64,000 bases of DNA from Aquabacterium humicola (GTDB lineage: Bacteria; Pseudomonadota; Gammaproteobacteria; Burkholderiales; Burkholderiaceae_C), in the NCBI RefSeq assembly GCF_030167915.1, contig NZ_JARGNB010000002.1, positions 310,001 to 374,000 of the forward strand. Reading direction: 5' to 3'. Of this stretch, positions 51,594 to 61,726 are shown piece by piece. The position numbers were made by a program, and so were the translations under genes. The notes beneath the pieces are model-generated. The model had not been told where the DNA came from. It did no database searches and saw only the letters and a list, made by a program, of their open reading frames with translations. Position 1 is the first letter of the stretch. Every line of letters starts with the position of its first letter.

Positions 51594-52769
51594 TCAGGCC
51601 GCCGGGTGTCCTGTCAGCTGCGTTCGTGCGGCCGCTCGATGCTGCGATGCGGCAAGCGGCATGCCCGCCCGGCGGCGCAGCAGCGCGAGCAGCTGGGCCT
51701 CGGCCCGCCGCAGGCGCGGCGGCGCACGGCCCGGCGCGCGGACCCAGGGTTCGGCGAGCAGCGCTGCCCGCCGCTCGGGCGCGCCGCCGAGCACCGCGGC
51801 GGCGAGCTCCAGCACCCGCGGGTGGATGTAGGCCTTGCGGCACACCGCGGGGGTGTTGCCCAGCCGCCGCGCCACCGCGGCGACGATGTCCACCGCGCTC
51901 CGGGGCACGCCCGGCGTTCCCGGTTCGGCCGCGCAGGCCTCCAGCAGCAGCTGCAGCGCCAGCACGCTGGCATGCCAGGTGCGGAAGTCCTTGGCGGTCA
52001 CGCGCTCGCCGGCGGCTTCGGCGAGCCAGGCGTTGACCTCGGCCGAGCCGGCGCGGTGCAGCTGGCCGTGCTCGTCGACGTACTGGAACAGCTCCTGCCC
52101 GGGCAGCTCGCGGCAGCGGCGCACGACGCGCGCGACGCGGGCGTCGTCGAGCTGCAGCTCGTGCAGCACGCCGCCCTTGCCGCGGAAGCGAAGGATCAGC
52201 GCGCTGCCGTCGATGCCGGCGTGGTTGCAGCGCAGCGTCGTCAGACCGTACGAGCGGTTGTGGCGCGCGTATGCCTCGTTGCCGATGCGCATCCAGGTGG
52301 TGTCGAGCAGGCGCACCAGCGTGGCCATCACGACGTCACGCGTCGGCGTGGCCAGCCGCGGCGGGTCTCCTGGTCGGTGGGGTCCTCCTCCGGGCGACAA
52401 CGGCGCCGGCGCGCGCAGGTCCTGCTGCACGCGCCGCCGGATGCGCGACAGCGCCGGCCCGAAGCGGCGCAGCTGGTCGAACTTCGTCGCGCCCCGCTCG
52501 GCCTGCCACAGCGGGTGATAGCGGTACTGCTTGCGGCCGCGTGCATCGCGGCCGGTGGCCTGCAGGTGGCCCTCGGGCAGCGGGCAGATCCACACGGCGG
52601 CATAGGCCGGCGGCACCGCAAGCCGCCGGATGCGCTGCAGCGTGGCGCTGTCGCGCACCGGCGAACCCTGCGGATCGATGTAGACGAAACCCTGGCCGCG
52701 GCGCCGGCGTCGGATGCCCGGCATCTGATCGGTCACCCACACCAGGCCGCCGGGCAGATCGTTCGCCAT
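51594..52769 (-). CDS. DNA topoisomerase IB (poxvirus-like)
   Basis: 391 residues from ATG 52769. The N-terminal domain has VTDQMPGIRRRRRGQGFVYIDPQGSPVRD and the LAVPPAYAAVWICP motif, and the catalytic domain has YARHNRSYGLTTLRCNHAGIDG, FRGKGG, AKDFRTWHASVLAL and the nucleophile Tyr near residue 313 in CRKAYIHPRVLE. This is the bacterial/poxviral type IB enzyme that relaxes supercoils through a 3'-phosphotyrosine. It is divergently arranged with the NtrC-type regulator. Confidence 0.92.
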   Translation of the reverse strand: MANDLPGGLVWVTDQMPGIRRRRRGQGFVYIDPQGSPVRDSATLQRIRRLAVPPAYAAVWICPLPEGHLQATGRDARGRKQYRYHPLWQAERGATKFDQLRRFGPALSRIRRRVQQDLRAPAPLSPGGGPHRPGDPPRLATPTRDVVMATLVRLLDTTWMRIGNEAYARHNRSYGLTTLRCNHAGIDGSALILRFRGKGGVLHELQLDDARVARVVRRCRELPGQELFQYVDEHGQLHRAGSAEVNAWLAEAAGERVTAKDFRTWHASVLALQLLLEACAAEPGTPGVPRSAVDIVAAVARRLGNTPAVCRKAYIHPRVLELAAAVLGGAPERRAALLAEPWVRAPGRAPPRLRRAEAQLLALLRRRAGMPLAASQHRAAARTQLTGHPAA

Positions 52770-52864
52770 GGCCTCACTGGTCGGCAAGGTCCGTGCCCGA
52801 CGAGAACGCCTGCGCGACCCGACGCCATCCGGATCGCCACGGAGTGGTCATTTGTCAGCGGCTG

Positions 52865-52879
52865 TTGCAGAGTCTGCAA
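52865..52879. promoter_or_regulatory. Perfect 15-bp palindrome upstream of the NtrC-type gene
   Basis: TTGCAGA-G-TCTGCAA, perfect over 7 bp on each side of one central base, 24-38 bp before the ATG at 52903 and about 95 bp before the divergent topoisomerase start. A likely operator for the regulator itself or another protein. Confidence 0.55.
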
Positions 52880-52902
52880 TTCCGGCACTCGCCACAGGGA
52901 CC

Positions 52903-54339
<1,437 letters not shown>

Positions 54340-54381
54340 CGCTTGCCTTCATGGCGGGCAGCCACGCCAGGATCGCCCGTC

Positions 54382-55341
54382 ATGACCACCCGAACCGCCG
54401 GCACGCCCGGCGCCGCCGCCGACGCCGACCGCACCGCCGACCGCACCGCCGAACGCACCGCCGACCGCCAGCGCGCGATCCAGCAGCGCCAGGAGCGCGC
54501 CGACGGCCAGGAGGCCGCGCTCGACAAGCCGGGCCTGGAGGCCGACATGGCGCGCAAGCCGCGCTTCGATGCGCCCGGCTACGAAGGCAGCCGCAAGCTG
54601 CAGGACCGCGTCGCGCTGATCACCGGCGGCGATTCCGGCATCGGCCGCGCGGTGGCCGTGCTCTATGCGCGCGAGGGCGCGGACGTGGCCATCGTCTACC
54701 TCGAGGAGCACGTGGATGCCGAGGAGACCAAGCGCTGCGTCGAGGCCGAGGGCCGGCGCTGCCTGCTGCTGCCGGGCGACGTGAAGGACCGGCGCTTCTG
54801 CGAGCAGGCGGTGGCGCAGACGGTGAAGGCCTTCGGCCGGCTCGACATCCTCGTCAACAACGCCGCCTTCCAGGAGCACGCCGAGTCGATCGACCAGCTC
54901 GACGACGACCGGCTCGACGAGACGATGCGCACCAACGTCTACGGCTACTTCCACATGGCGCAGGCGGCGCTGCCGCACCTGAAGCGCGGCGCGGCCATCA
55001 TCAACACCGGTTCGGTGGTCGGGCTGCAGGGCAGCAAGCACCTGCTCGACTACGCGGCCACCAAGGGCGCGATCCATGCGCTGACCAAGAGCCTGGCGAG
55101 CAACCTGATCGAGCAGGGCATCCGCGTCAACGCGGTGGCGCCGGGCCCGGTGTGGACACCGCTGAACCCGGCGGACAAGCCGGCCGACAAGATCGACCAG
55201 TTCGGCAGCAACACCGACTTCAAGCGCGCCGCGCAGCCCGACGAGATCTCGCCGGCCTACGTGTTCCTCGCCGCGCCGAGCTGCGCCGCCTACATCACCG
55301 GCATCGTGCTGCCGATCACCGGCAGCGTGGGCGCGATCTGA
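54382..55341 (+). CDS. SDR-family oxidoreductase (YghA/YhdF-like)
   Basis: 319 residues from ATG 54382. A disordered N-terminus with DRTADRTAERTADRQ repeats (about 15-35) precedes a classical SDR: NAD(P)-binding ALITGGDSGIGRAVA, NNAAFQEHAES, catalytic Ser/Tyr/Lys in INTGSVVGLQGSKHLLDYAATKGAIHAL, then VAPGPVWTPLNP. It matches the general-stress SDR group of about 290-330 residues. Probably a general stress or redox protein; substrate unknown. It lies 42 bp after the NtrC-type gene. Confidence 0.88.
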   Translation: MTTRTAGTPGAAADADRTADRTAERTADRQRAIQQRQERADGQEAALDKPGLEADMARKPRFDAPGYEGSRKLQDRVALITGGDSGIGRAVAVLYAREGADVAIVYLEEHVDAEETKRCVEAEGRRCLLLPGDVKDRRFCEQAVAQTVKAFGRLDILVNNAAFQEHAESIDQLDDDRLDETMRTNVYGYFHMAQAALPHLKRGAAIINTGSVVGLQGSKHLLDYAATKGAIHALTKSLASNLIEQGIRVNAVAPGPVWTPLNPADKPADKIDQFGSNTDFKRAAQPDEISPAYVFLAAPSCAAYITGIVLPITGSVGAI

Positions 55342-55358
55342 TGGCCCGCCCGGCCCGC

Positions 55359-55901
55359 TCAGCCACCACCGCCCTGCGGCTGGCGCCGCTGCTTGCCCGA
55401 TGCGTGCGCGGCGTCGGCGGCATCGCGCGGGAGCACCGTGATCTCGCCATCGCTCTCCAGCTGCGCGAGCTTGACGTCCTCGAGCCGCTCGATGTCGTGC
55501 GCGCGCAGCTTCGCGTCGAGCTCGTCGCGGGTGATCAGCTCGCGGCGCAGGTTGTGGCGCAGCAGCTTGCCGTCGCGCACCAGCGGCACCGGCCGCGGCT
55601 CGACCAGCCGGCGCAGGAAGGCCGAGTGGTAGCTGGCCCAGTCGAGCGCGTAGTTCCACGCGGCGATCGTCGCGACGAGCACGATGCCCTCGCTGATCGT
55701 CTGGTAGCTGCCGGCCATCGCGTTCTGCGCCGCGTCGGCGATCAGCACCAGCAGCAGCACGTCGGCGATGGCGATCGAGCCGACGTCGCGGCGCAGCACG
55801 ATGCGGAACAGCAGGAACAGGAACCAGTAGATCGCCGTGCCGCGCACGATCAGCTCCAGCGGGTTGATCTCGATGCGAAACAGGTCGATCAGCATGTCCA
55901 T
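55359..55901 (-). CDS. DUF421 (YetF-like) membrane protein
   Basis: 180 residues from ATG 55901: three N-terminal hydrophobic segments (RGTAIYWFLFLLFRIVL, IAIADVLLLVLIADAAQNAM, GIVLVATIAAWNYALDW) and a C-terminal DUF421 domain (RPVPLVRDGKLLRHNLRRELITRDELDAKLRAHDIERLEDVKLAQLESDGEITVL). It is the YetF/YcaP family, anchored in the inner membrane with the domain in the cytoplasm. Convergent with the SDR, 17 bp apart. Confidence 0.88.
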   Translation of the reverse strand: MDMLIDLFRIEINPLELIVRGTAIYWFLFLLFRIVLRRDVGSIAIADVLLLVLIADAAQNAMAGSYQTISEGIVLVATIAAWNYALDWASYHSAFLRRLVEPRPVPLVRDGKLLRHNLRRELITRDELDAKLRAHDIERLEDVKLAQLESDGEITVLPRDAADAAHASGKQRRQPQGGGG

Positions 55902-56064
55902 GGCGCGGCGGCGGCAAGCCGTGTGCCGCCGCCGGCGCCGATGGCGCCGGACGAGGACGACGCCTCGGTCGCCGGCGAAGAGGACCCCGGCGCCGCCGAC
56001 GACCAGCAGCCGATGGTCCACCCCGTGCCGCCGCCGGCGGCCGCACCCACCGACCCACCACCCG

Positions 56065-59000
56065 ATGCCTGAACGCCGCCCCGGCTTGACACGCCGCGGA
56101 GCCCCCGCCAGCCTTGCGCCCGTGCAAGGACTGCTCGCCCGCCTCTTCTCCTCCCGCGATCCCGCGCGCAGCTGGCATGGGCCCTCGGTCTCGCTGCGCA
56201 GCTACCTCGTCGGGCTGATGCTGCTGGCGACGGTGCCGATCGCCACGCTGATGTCGATGCTGATCCTCGACGACGTGCGCGCCGCCGAGCGCCGCCTGCA
56301 GCAGGACCTGGAACGCCATGCCGGCGCCCTGGCGCTGGCCATCGAACGCGAGCTCGAATCGTCGATCGAGGCGCTGCAGGCATTGGCCCAGGCCGAGGCG
56401 CTGCGCCACGCCGAAGCGCAGCCGCTGCCGGCCGATGGCGCCGGCTGGGCGCGGGTGCGTTCGTCGTGGAGCCGGCTGGTCGTGCGCACGCCCGACGGCC
56501 ACACGATCTACGACAGTGCCGGCCCGAACGGCAGCCTGCCGGCCGACCCGACGGGCTTCGCCGAGGTGCGTACGCTGCGCACGCCGCGGGTCTCGTCGCT
56601 GCTCACCGAGCCGCGTTCCGGCCGGCCGTCGACACAGGTGCTGGTGCCGGTGCTGGTCGACGGCGAGGTGCGCCAGGTGCTGATCGCGTGGATCGACGTG
56701 CGGCAGTGGCAACAGCTGCTGCAGCGCGCCGGCGCGCCGCCGGACGGCTACAGCGCGCTCTACGACGGCCGCCAGCAGCTGATCGCCGGCAGCGGAAAGG
56801 CCGAGGCGGCCCGCGCGCCGCTGGTCGGCTGGGCGGAGCAGGCGTCGGGCGTGCAGCGCAACGAGCAGCCCGACGGCCCGGCGCTGGCGGCCTGGCAGCG
56901 CCTGCCGCTGGCCGACTGGGGCATCGCGGTGGGCCAGGGCACCGCGGCGGCCGAAGCCGCCCAGCGCAACGCGATCCTCGCGTCGCTGGCCACGGCCGCC
57001 GGCTGCCTGCTGCTGGGCGTCGCGCTGGCGTTGGGCGTCGCGCGGCACATCACGCGGCCGCTGGAGCGCCTGGCGCACCGCGGCGCGCTGCCGCCGGACG
57101 AGGCGCAGGACGCGATCGACGGCACGCCGCAGCGCATGCCGGTGCGCGAGATCGCGCTGCTGACCGAGGCGATGCAGCGCGCTGAAGCAGCGCAGCGCCA
57201 GTCGCGCGAACGGCTGCAGCGGCAGGCCGACGAGTTCCAGACGCTTTTCGCCAGCAGCCCGATCGGCCTGGCGCTGGCGCAGGACCCGCGCTGCGACGCG
57301 GTGCTGCATAACGCCGAAATGACGCGGCTGATCGGTCCGCCGCACGACAGCAGCATCGGCGCCGTGCGCGTGCTGCACCAGGGCACGCGGCTGTCGCGCG
57401 CCGACGGGCCGCTGCAGCGCGCGGCGGCCGGCGGCGAGCCGGTGGCGCCGATGGAGCTGGAACTGCTGGCCGAGGACGGCGCGCCGTCGCGCCACGTGCT
57501 GGCGCAGGCGGTGCCGCTGTTCGATGCCGCCGGCCAGCCGCGCGGTGCCATCGCCGCCTTCACCGACATCACCGAGCGCAAGGCCAGCGAGGCGCTGATC
57601 GCCGATGCCGACCGCCGCCTGCGCGAGAGCCTGCGGCTGATGGAACTGGCGCAGGAGGCCGGCAACGTGGGCTTCTTCGTCTACCGCTTCGACTCCGGGC
57701 AGGCCTCCTGGACGCCGGGGCATGCGCGCCTGTTCGCGCTCGACGGCGCCACCGGCGGCGCGCCCGATACGACGCTGGACGACTGGCTCGCGCGTGTGCA
57801 CCCGGACGACCGCGTCGCGCTCGAGCACACGCTGCGCCGCATGCTCGACGAGGCGCAGGCGCAGCAGACGATCGAGTTCCGCGTCGCCTTCGACGCCGGG
57901 CCGCCGCGCTGGCTGTCGGCGCGCCTGCAGGCCACCTACGACGCCGAGGGCCGGCCGCTGCAGATCGTCGGCGTCTCGGTCGACATCAGCGAACAGAAGG
58001 CCGCCGAGCAGGCGGCCGCCGCGATCAACGAACGCGAGCAGCGCGCCCGCCAGGCGGCCGAGGCCGCCAGCCGCGCGAAGGACGAGTTCCTCGCGATGTT
58101 CGGCCACGAGCTGCGCAACCCGCTGTCCGGCATCGCGTCGGCGATCGAGGTGCTGAACCAGGCGCCGGCCGGCTCGCCGCTGGCAGCCAGCGCGCGCGAG
58201 GTGATCGCGCGGCAGACGCGCCACCTGACGCACCTGATGGACGACCTGCTCGACGTCGGCCGCGTCGTTTCCGGCAAGGTGCTGCTGACGCGCAAGCCCT
58301 TCGAGCTGTCGGCGCTGGTGCAGCGCCTGGTGGACGGGCTGAAGGTCACCGGCGAGGCGGCGGGCCATGCGCTGACGACCACGCTGGAACCGGTGTGGGT
58401 CAAGGCCGACTCGACGCGCATCGCGCAGGTCGCGAGCAACCTGCTGACCAACGCGCTGAAGTACACGCCGCCCGGACGCGGCATCGAGGTCCGCGTGAAG
58501 GCGCTGCCGGGCGCGGACGGCGGCCCGGGGCAGGCGCTGCTGCAGGTGCGCGACGAGGGCGACGGCATCGCGCCGGAACTGCTGCCGCACATCTTCGACC
58601 TCTTCGTGCAGGGCGAGCGCACGCTCGACCGCCGTGCCGGCGGCCTGGGGATCGGGCTGACGCTGGTGCGCCGCCTCGTCGAGCAGCACGGTGGCCGCGT
58701 GACGGCCGAATCGTCGCCGCAGGGCAGCACCTTCAGCGTCTGGCTCGACGCCGTGCCGGCGCATGCCGAGCAGCCCGCGGCCGGTGGGGCGCTGCCAGCG
58801 CCGCAGCGCCGCCGCGTGCTGATCATCGAGGACAACGCCGACGCCGCGAGCTCGCTGCGGGCGCTGCTGGAGCTGGACGGCCACCAAGTCGAGGTGGCCG
58901 CCGACGGGCCTGGCGGCCTGCAGGCGCTGCTCGCCCAGCGGCCCGATGCCGCGGTGGTCGACATCGGCCTGCCGGGCCTCAACGGCTTCGACTTGGCGCG

Positions 59001-59169
59001 CGAAAGCCGCGGCGCGGGTTATGCGGGACTGCTGGTCGCGCTGACCGGCTACGGTGCCGGCAGCGACATCAAGCGCGCGCTGAAGGCGGGCTTCGACGCG
59101 CACCTGGTGAAGCCGCTGGATGCCGAGCGGCTTCGGCGCCTGCTGGTGGAGGGGCCGGGGTTCGGTTGA
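56065..59169 (+). CDS. Hybrid sensor histidine kinase with two PAS domains and C-terminal receiver
   Basis: 1034 residues from ATG 56065; GTG 56122 is an alternative start. Order: membrane segment (about 46-70), periplasmic sensor region of about 230 residues (Cache-like), second membrane segment (about 305-327), a short HAMP-like linker, PAS domains (about 388-510 and 530-650), HisKA with His in MFGHELRNPL (about 680), HATPase (NLLTNALKYT, DEGDGI, GGLGIGLTL), and a receiver domain (about 917-1029, phospho-acceptor Asp in AAVVDIGLPG). The kinase acts through a phosphorelay or on a separate regulator. The nearest same-strand regulator is the NtrC-type one. Confidence 0.9.
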   Translation: MPERRPGLTRRGAPASLAPVQGLLARLFSSRDPARSWHGPSVSLRSYLVGLMLLATVPIATLMSMLILDDVRAAERRLQQDLERHAGALALAIERELESSIEALQALAQAEALRHAEAQPLPADGAGWARVRSSWSRLVVRTPDGHTIYDSAGPNGSLPADPTGFAEVRTLRTPRVSSLLTEPRSGRPSTQVLVPVLVDGEVRQVLIAWIDVRQWQQLLQRAGAPPDGYSALYDGRQQLIAGSGKAEAARAPLVGWAEQASGVQRNEQPDGPALAAWQRLPLADWGIAVGQGTAAAEAAQRNAILASLATAAGCLLLGVALALGVARHITRPLERLAHRGALPPDEAQDAIDGTPQRMPVREIALLTEAMQRAEAAQRQSRERLQRQADEFQTLFASSPIGLALAQDPRCDAVLHNAEMTRLIGPPHDSSIGAVRVLHQGTRLSRADGPLQRAAAGGEPVAPMELELLAEDGAPSRHVLAQAVPLFDAAGQPRGAIAAFTDITERKASEALIADADRRLRESLRLMELAQEAGNVGFFVYRFDSGQASWTPGHARLFALDGATGGAPDTTLDDWLARVHPDDRVALEHTLRRMLDEAQAQQTIEFRVAFDAGPPRWLSARLQATYDAEGRPLQIVGVSVDISEQKAAEQAAAAINEREQRARQAAEAASRAKDEFLAMFGHELRNPLSGIASAIEVLNQAPAGSPLAASAREVIARQTRHLTHLMDDLLDVGRVVSGKVLLTRKPFELSALVQRLVDGLKVTGEAAGHALTTTLEPVWVKADSTRIAQVASNLLTNALKYTPPGRGIEVRVKALPGADGGPGQALLQVRDEGDGIAPELLPHIFDLFVQGERTLDRRAGGLGIGLTLVRRLVEQHGGRVTAESSPQGSTFSVWLDAVPAHAEQPAAGGALPAPQRRRVLIIEDNADAASSLRALLELDGHQVEVAADGPGGLQALLAQRPDAAVVDIGLPGLNGFDLARESRGAGYAGLLVALTGYGAGSDIKRALKAGFDAHLVKPLDAERLRRLLVEGPGFG

Positions 59170-59238
59170 TGGGTCGATTGACAGTTCCCGGCATCAACGG
59201 AAGATCGCGAGGCGGCACATCCTCTGCGGAGACTACCC

Positions 59239-60333
59239 ATGCCCGACCATTCCTCCCTGCTCCAACCGCGTCGAGTGGGTGTTTGCGGCAGTTCGATGGG
59301 ATTGAGTGCGCCAGCCGTTGCATTCTGCGTGTCCCTGGGACGGTCGTTGGCGGTCCAGCCCAACGTTGTCATCGCCAGCGGTGCTACCAAGCGCCGCAGC
59401 GTGTTGCCCATGTTGAGCGGCAGCGCGCATACCGCAGAGTGGCACATCGTCAATGCAGCGCAGGCCGTCATTCCGAGTGAAGAGCACGAAGCTCGCATAC
59501 TGACGTTCCACAGCCCCGGTGCCGAAAGGGATGCTTCGTTCCCGTGGGGGCGTTCGTGCGAATCCCGCGGTCGCACGGGCCAAGCGCGCCGGTTCTCGTT
59601 CGTTCGTGCCCTCGACGCGTTGATCGCCATCGCCGGACGACGTGGTACCAGCGAGGAACTGTCGCTGGCCAGCGAACTTGGCATACCGATCCTGCCCGTG
59701 CCTTCATTCGGCGACGCGTCGGCTGAGCACTGGAACGCCTATCGCAAGGACCTACTGCCTCAACTCCGCCTGACCGATACGAGAGCGCGCGAATGGGAAA
59801 GACTGTGCACCAAGGCTGAAGATGCGCGCGAGCTCGCGGGCGAGATGGTCGAGACCTTCATGGCGAGCTTGCCGAAGCAGTGCTTCGTGATCATGCCCTT
59901 CGACGAGGACTTCGACAGTCTCTACAAAGGCGTGATCGAGGTCGCCGTGAAGGCGTGTGGCGACGTGCCGGTGCGAACCGATCTCCTGGCCAGGGCTGGC
60001 GACGTGTTAGACCAGATCCGCAGTGGTTTGCGGCACTGCGATTACGCTGTAGCGGTGGTGGATCTGATGAAGCCGAACGTGCTGTATGAACTCGGCATCG
60101 CGCATGCCTGGGAGAAGCCGGTCATCCTGCTGAATCGTCACAAGTCGATGGATACGTCGGACGTGCCCTTTGACATCGCAGGCCAACAGCGACTCCAGTA
60201 CCGTTCTACCGGTGCCCATGAAGCGAAGAGGTTGGCCAAAGTCATACGTGACTTGAAAGCAGTCGTTGCGGGAGCACCCGCAGTCCGGACAACCTCGTTG
60301 GCGCCCCATCGAAACCCGATGCGGTGCAACTGA
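59239..60333 (+). CDS. SLOG domain fused to TIR/deoxyribosyltransferase-like domain; candidate immune effector
   Basis: 364 residues, no signal peptide. Residues about 10-175 follow the SLOG/LOG pattern: VGVCGSSMG near the start, FVRALDALIAIAGRRGTSEELSLASELGIPILPV (GxxGTxxE motif), which binds NAD- or nucleotide-like ligands. Residues about 210-345 (CFVIMPFDEDFDSLY, DQIRSGLRHCDYAVAVVDLMKPNVLYELGIAHAWEKPVILL, PFDIAGQQRL) match the TIR-like/nucleoside deoxyribosyltransferase-like family, with a Glu in the YELG position expected for catalysis. SLOG-TIR fusions are known in nucleotide-signalling immune systems. Base composition is AT-richer than both neighbours. Convergent with the small gene ending at 60334. 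Confidence 0.72.
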   Translation: MPDHSSLLQPRRVGVCGSSMGLSAPAVAFCVSLGRSLAVQPNVVIASGATKRRSVLPMLSGSAHTAEWHIVNAAQAVIPSEEHEARILTFHSPGAERDASFPWGRSCESRGRTGQARRFSFVRALDALIAIAGRRGTSEELSLASELGIPILPVPSFGDASAEHWNAYRKDLLPQLRLTDTRAREWERLCTKAEDARELAGEMVETFMASLPKQCFVIMPFDEDFDSLYKGVIEVAVKACGDVPVRTDLLARAGDVLDQIRSGLRHCDYAVAVVDLMKPNVLYELGIAHAWEKPVILLNRHKSMDTSDVPFDIAGQQRLQYRSTGAHEAKRLAKVIRDLKAVVAGAPAVRTTSLAPHRNPMRCN

Positions 60334-60507
60334 TCAGGCGATGTAGATGATCTGCAGCATCGGCGGCGTGAAGGGCGGCTCCTTCACCGGCGACGGCGGT
60401 TGGACCTCCGACGGATCGTCGACCGGCGCATGCAGCGGATCGACGATCGGCGGCGGTGCCGGCGGCGGCGGCGGGAGCTCGGGATTCGGCGTGGACGGGA
60501 CGGGCAT
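60334..60507 (-). CDS. Proline-rich small protein of unknown function
   Basis: 57 residues: MPVPSTPNPELPPPPPAPPPI, then VDPLHAPVDDPSEVQPPSPVKEPPF and a hydrophobic end (PPMLQIIYIA). Disordered apart from the final residues, and without a strong ribosome-binding site. Located 14 bp after the 60848 gene in the same direction, and its stop is directly adjacent to the stop of the convergent SLOG-TIR gene. Possibly the second gene of a unit. Confidence 0.45.
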   Translation of the reverse strand: MPVPSTPNPELPPPPPAPPPIVDPLHAPVDDPSEVQPPSPVKEPPFTPPMLQIIYIA

Positions 60508-60521
60508 CGTGAAGTCCAGCG

Positions 60522-60848
60522 TCAGCGCCCGACGGCCTTTTCGAGCTCGGCCTTGCTCATCTTCGAGCGGCCCTTGATGCCCTTGTCCTTCGCTTCGTTG
60601 TAGAGCTGGTCGCGCGTGCGGCCGGCGGGGCCGCTGTGCGAGTGCAGGCCGCCGCGGCGCGACGACGAGATGTCGTCGATCGACGAGCGGCTGACTTCCT
60701 TGGCCTCGCCGTGGCGGGCGCGTTCCTTGTTGACGGTGCGGGCGGCGATTTCCTCGGCCAGCTTCTCGCTGCGACCTTCCTTCTTCAGGCCCGACTTGAT
60801 GTGTTCGTACTGGCGCTCGCGCTTGGCGCTCCACGAGTTCTGCGGCAT
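60522..60848 (-). CDS. Small protein with Rho-N/SAP-like C-terminal motif
   Basis: 108 residues. Charged N-terminal helices (KRERQYEHIKSGLKKEGRSEKLAEEIAARTVNKERARHGEAKE) are followed by the short Rho-N/HeH-like motif RDQLYNEAKDKGIKGRSKMSKAELEKAVGR. Proteins of this layout are commonly annotated as plasmid stabilisation or ChaB/Rho-N-domain proteins; DNA or RNA binding is inferred. It shares its upstream region with the divergent 61048 gene, which carries a regulon promoter. Confidence 0.75.
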   Translation of the reverse strand: MPQNSWSAKRERQYEHIKSGLKKEGRSEKLAEEIAARTVNKERARHGEAKEVSRSSIDDISSSRRGGLHSHSGPAGRTRDQLYNEAKDKGIKGRSKMSKAELEKAVGR

Positions 60849-60939
60849 GACTTGCGTCCTCGGATGCGGGGCCGGATCGGCCGGTGGGAACCCGGCGCCG
60901 GCAAGCGGTATGCCCGGCGCGACCCCCTCCCTACGGGGA

Positions 60940-61007
60940 TGTCGGACAGCGCTGACACGCGAAAGGCGACGGCTCCGGCGCGGGCGGCGCGGGCAGCGCC
61001 CTAAGGT
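60940..61007 (+). promoter_or_regulatory. Regulon promoter (complete) before the 61048 gene
   Basis: Inverted repeat TGTCGG-N6-CTGACA (60940-60957), second box CCGGCG at 60975 (23 bp) and -10 TAAGGT at 61002 (27 bp). The start would be near 61014, 34 bp before the ATG. Confidence 0.6.
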
Positions 61008-61047
61008 TCACGTCCAGAGACCACAGCACATGCAAGGAGGGCTCCGA

Positions 61048-61431
61048 ATGAGTCACCGCACCAACCCGCACAAGCGCCCGGGCGCGTCGTCCAACCAGGC
61101 CTCGAAGCGCGCCGCCGGCGAACGCGCGAAGCCCGATGCGAAGTCGGACGTGAAGCCGGGCTCGAAGCCGGACACGAAGCCGGACGCGAAGTCGGGCTCC
61201 AAGCCGGATGCGAAGCCGGACCGCAACCAGGGCGAGGGCAACATCACCGCCGCCCGGAACTACAACGAGGACCAGCGCGAGTTCGTGGCCGAGGGCCGCG
61301 TCGAGGACGCCGCGCGCCAGGCCGCGCCGCGCAATACCGACGAAGAACGCTCGATGGCCGATGCCGAACGCGAGGGCCGCTCGCACGCCCGCGAGGAAGA
61401 CCCCAGCATTCCGCGCGATTACCGTCGCTGA
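61048..61431 (+). CDS. Low-complexity Lys/Pro/Asp-rich stress-type protein
   Basis: 127 residues; ATG 61048 follows AAGGAGGG. The first part has imperfect KPDAKSG/KPDTK repeats (about 30-60); the second is hydrophilic and charged (NYNEDQREFVAEGRVEDAARQAA, DEERSMADAEREGRSHAREEDPSIP). It looks intrinsically disordered and heat-stable, like small stress or desiccation proteins. No family name is certain. Its promoter belongs to the regulon set. Confidence 0.72.
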   Translation: MSHRTNPHKRPGASSNQASKRAAGERAKPDAKSDVKPGSKPDTKPDAKSGSKPDAKPDRNQGEGNITAARNYNEDQREFVAEGRVEDAARQAAPRNTDEERSMADAEREGRSHAREEDPSIPRDYRR

Positions 61432-61726
61432 CGGCTGCCGCGCTGCCCTGGCACGGCTTGCGGCAAGAACTGCCGTCCCGGGCCGGGCATCGCACCACCG
61501 GCGCGACGGTCTCCCTGCGGGACGGTCGCGCTTTCGCTGAGATTCGACCTCCGGCGAGGAGCAATCGACGGGCCGATGTGTCCGCAGGTTGCGTCGAACG
61601 CCGCGAGCGATTGCAAAGGTTACGCGCTGAATCGCTTCCCGTGCGCGGCACGGGCATTGCATTCGGCGCTTCATCAAGTCGACCGGCGGTCCCTCGGGCG
61701 CTGCCGGACCGCAGATCGGAGAACCC
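61432..61726 (+). other. Intergenic region before rpoN
   Basis: 295 bp without a credible gene. It must hold the rpoN promoter. A TGGCAC...TTGC-like sequence near 61449 has the wrong GG-GC spacing for sigma-54, and no regulon box pair was found. Confidence 0.5.

Noticed and set aside
54349-59103. 1584-codon open frame opposite the SDR, DUF421 and hybrid kinase genes
   Set aside because: Antisense shadow produced by GC-rich codon bias; rich in Arg, His, Gln and Ala with no domain pattern.
61449-61461. TGGCAC-N-TTGC-like sequence upstream of rpoN as a sigma-54 promoter
   Set aside because: The GG and GC elements are two bases too close for a -24/-12 promoter.
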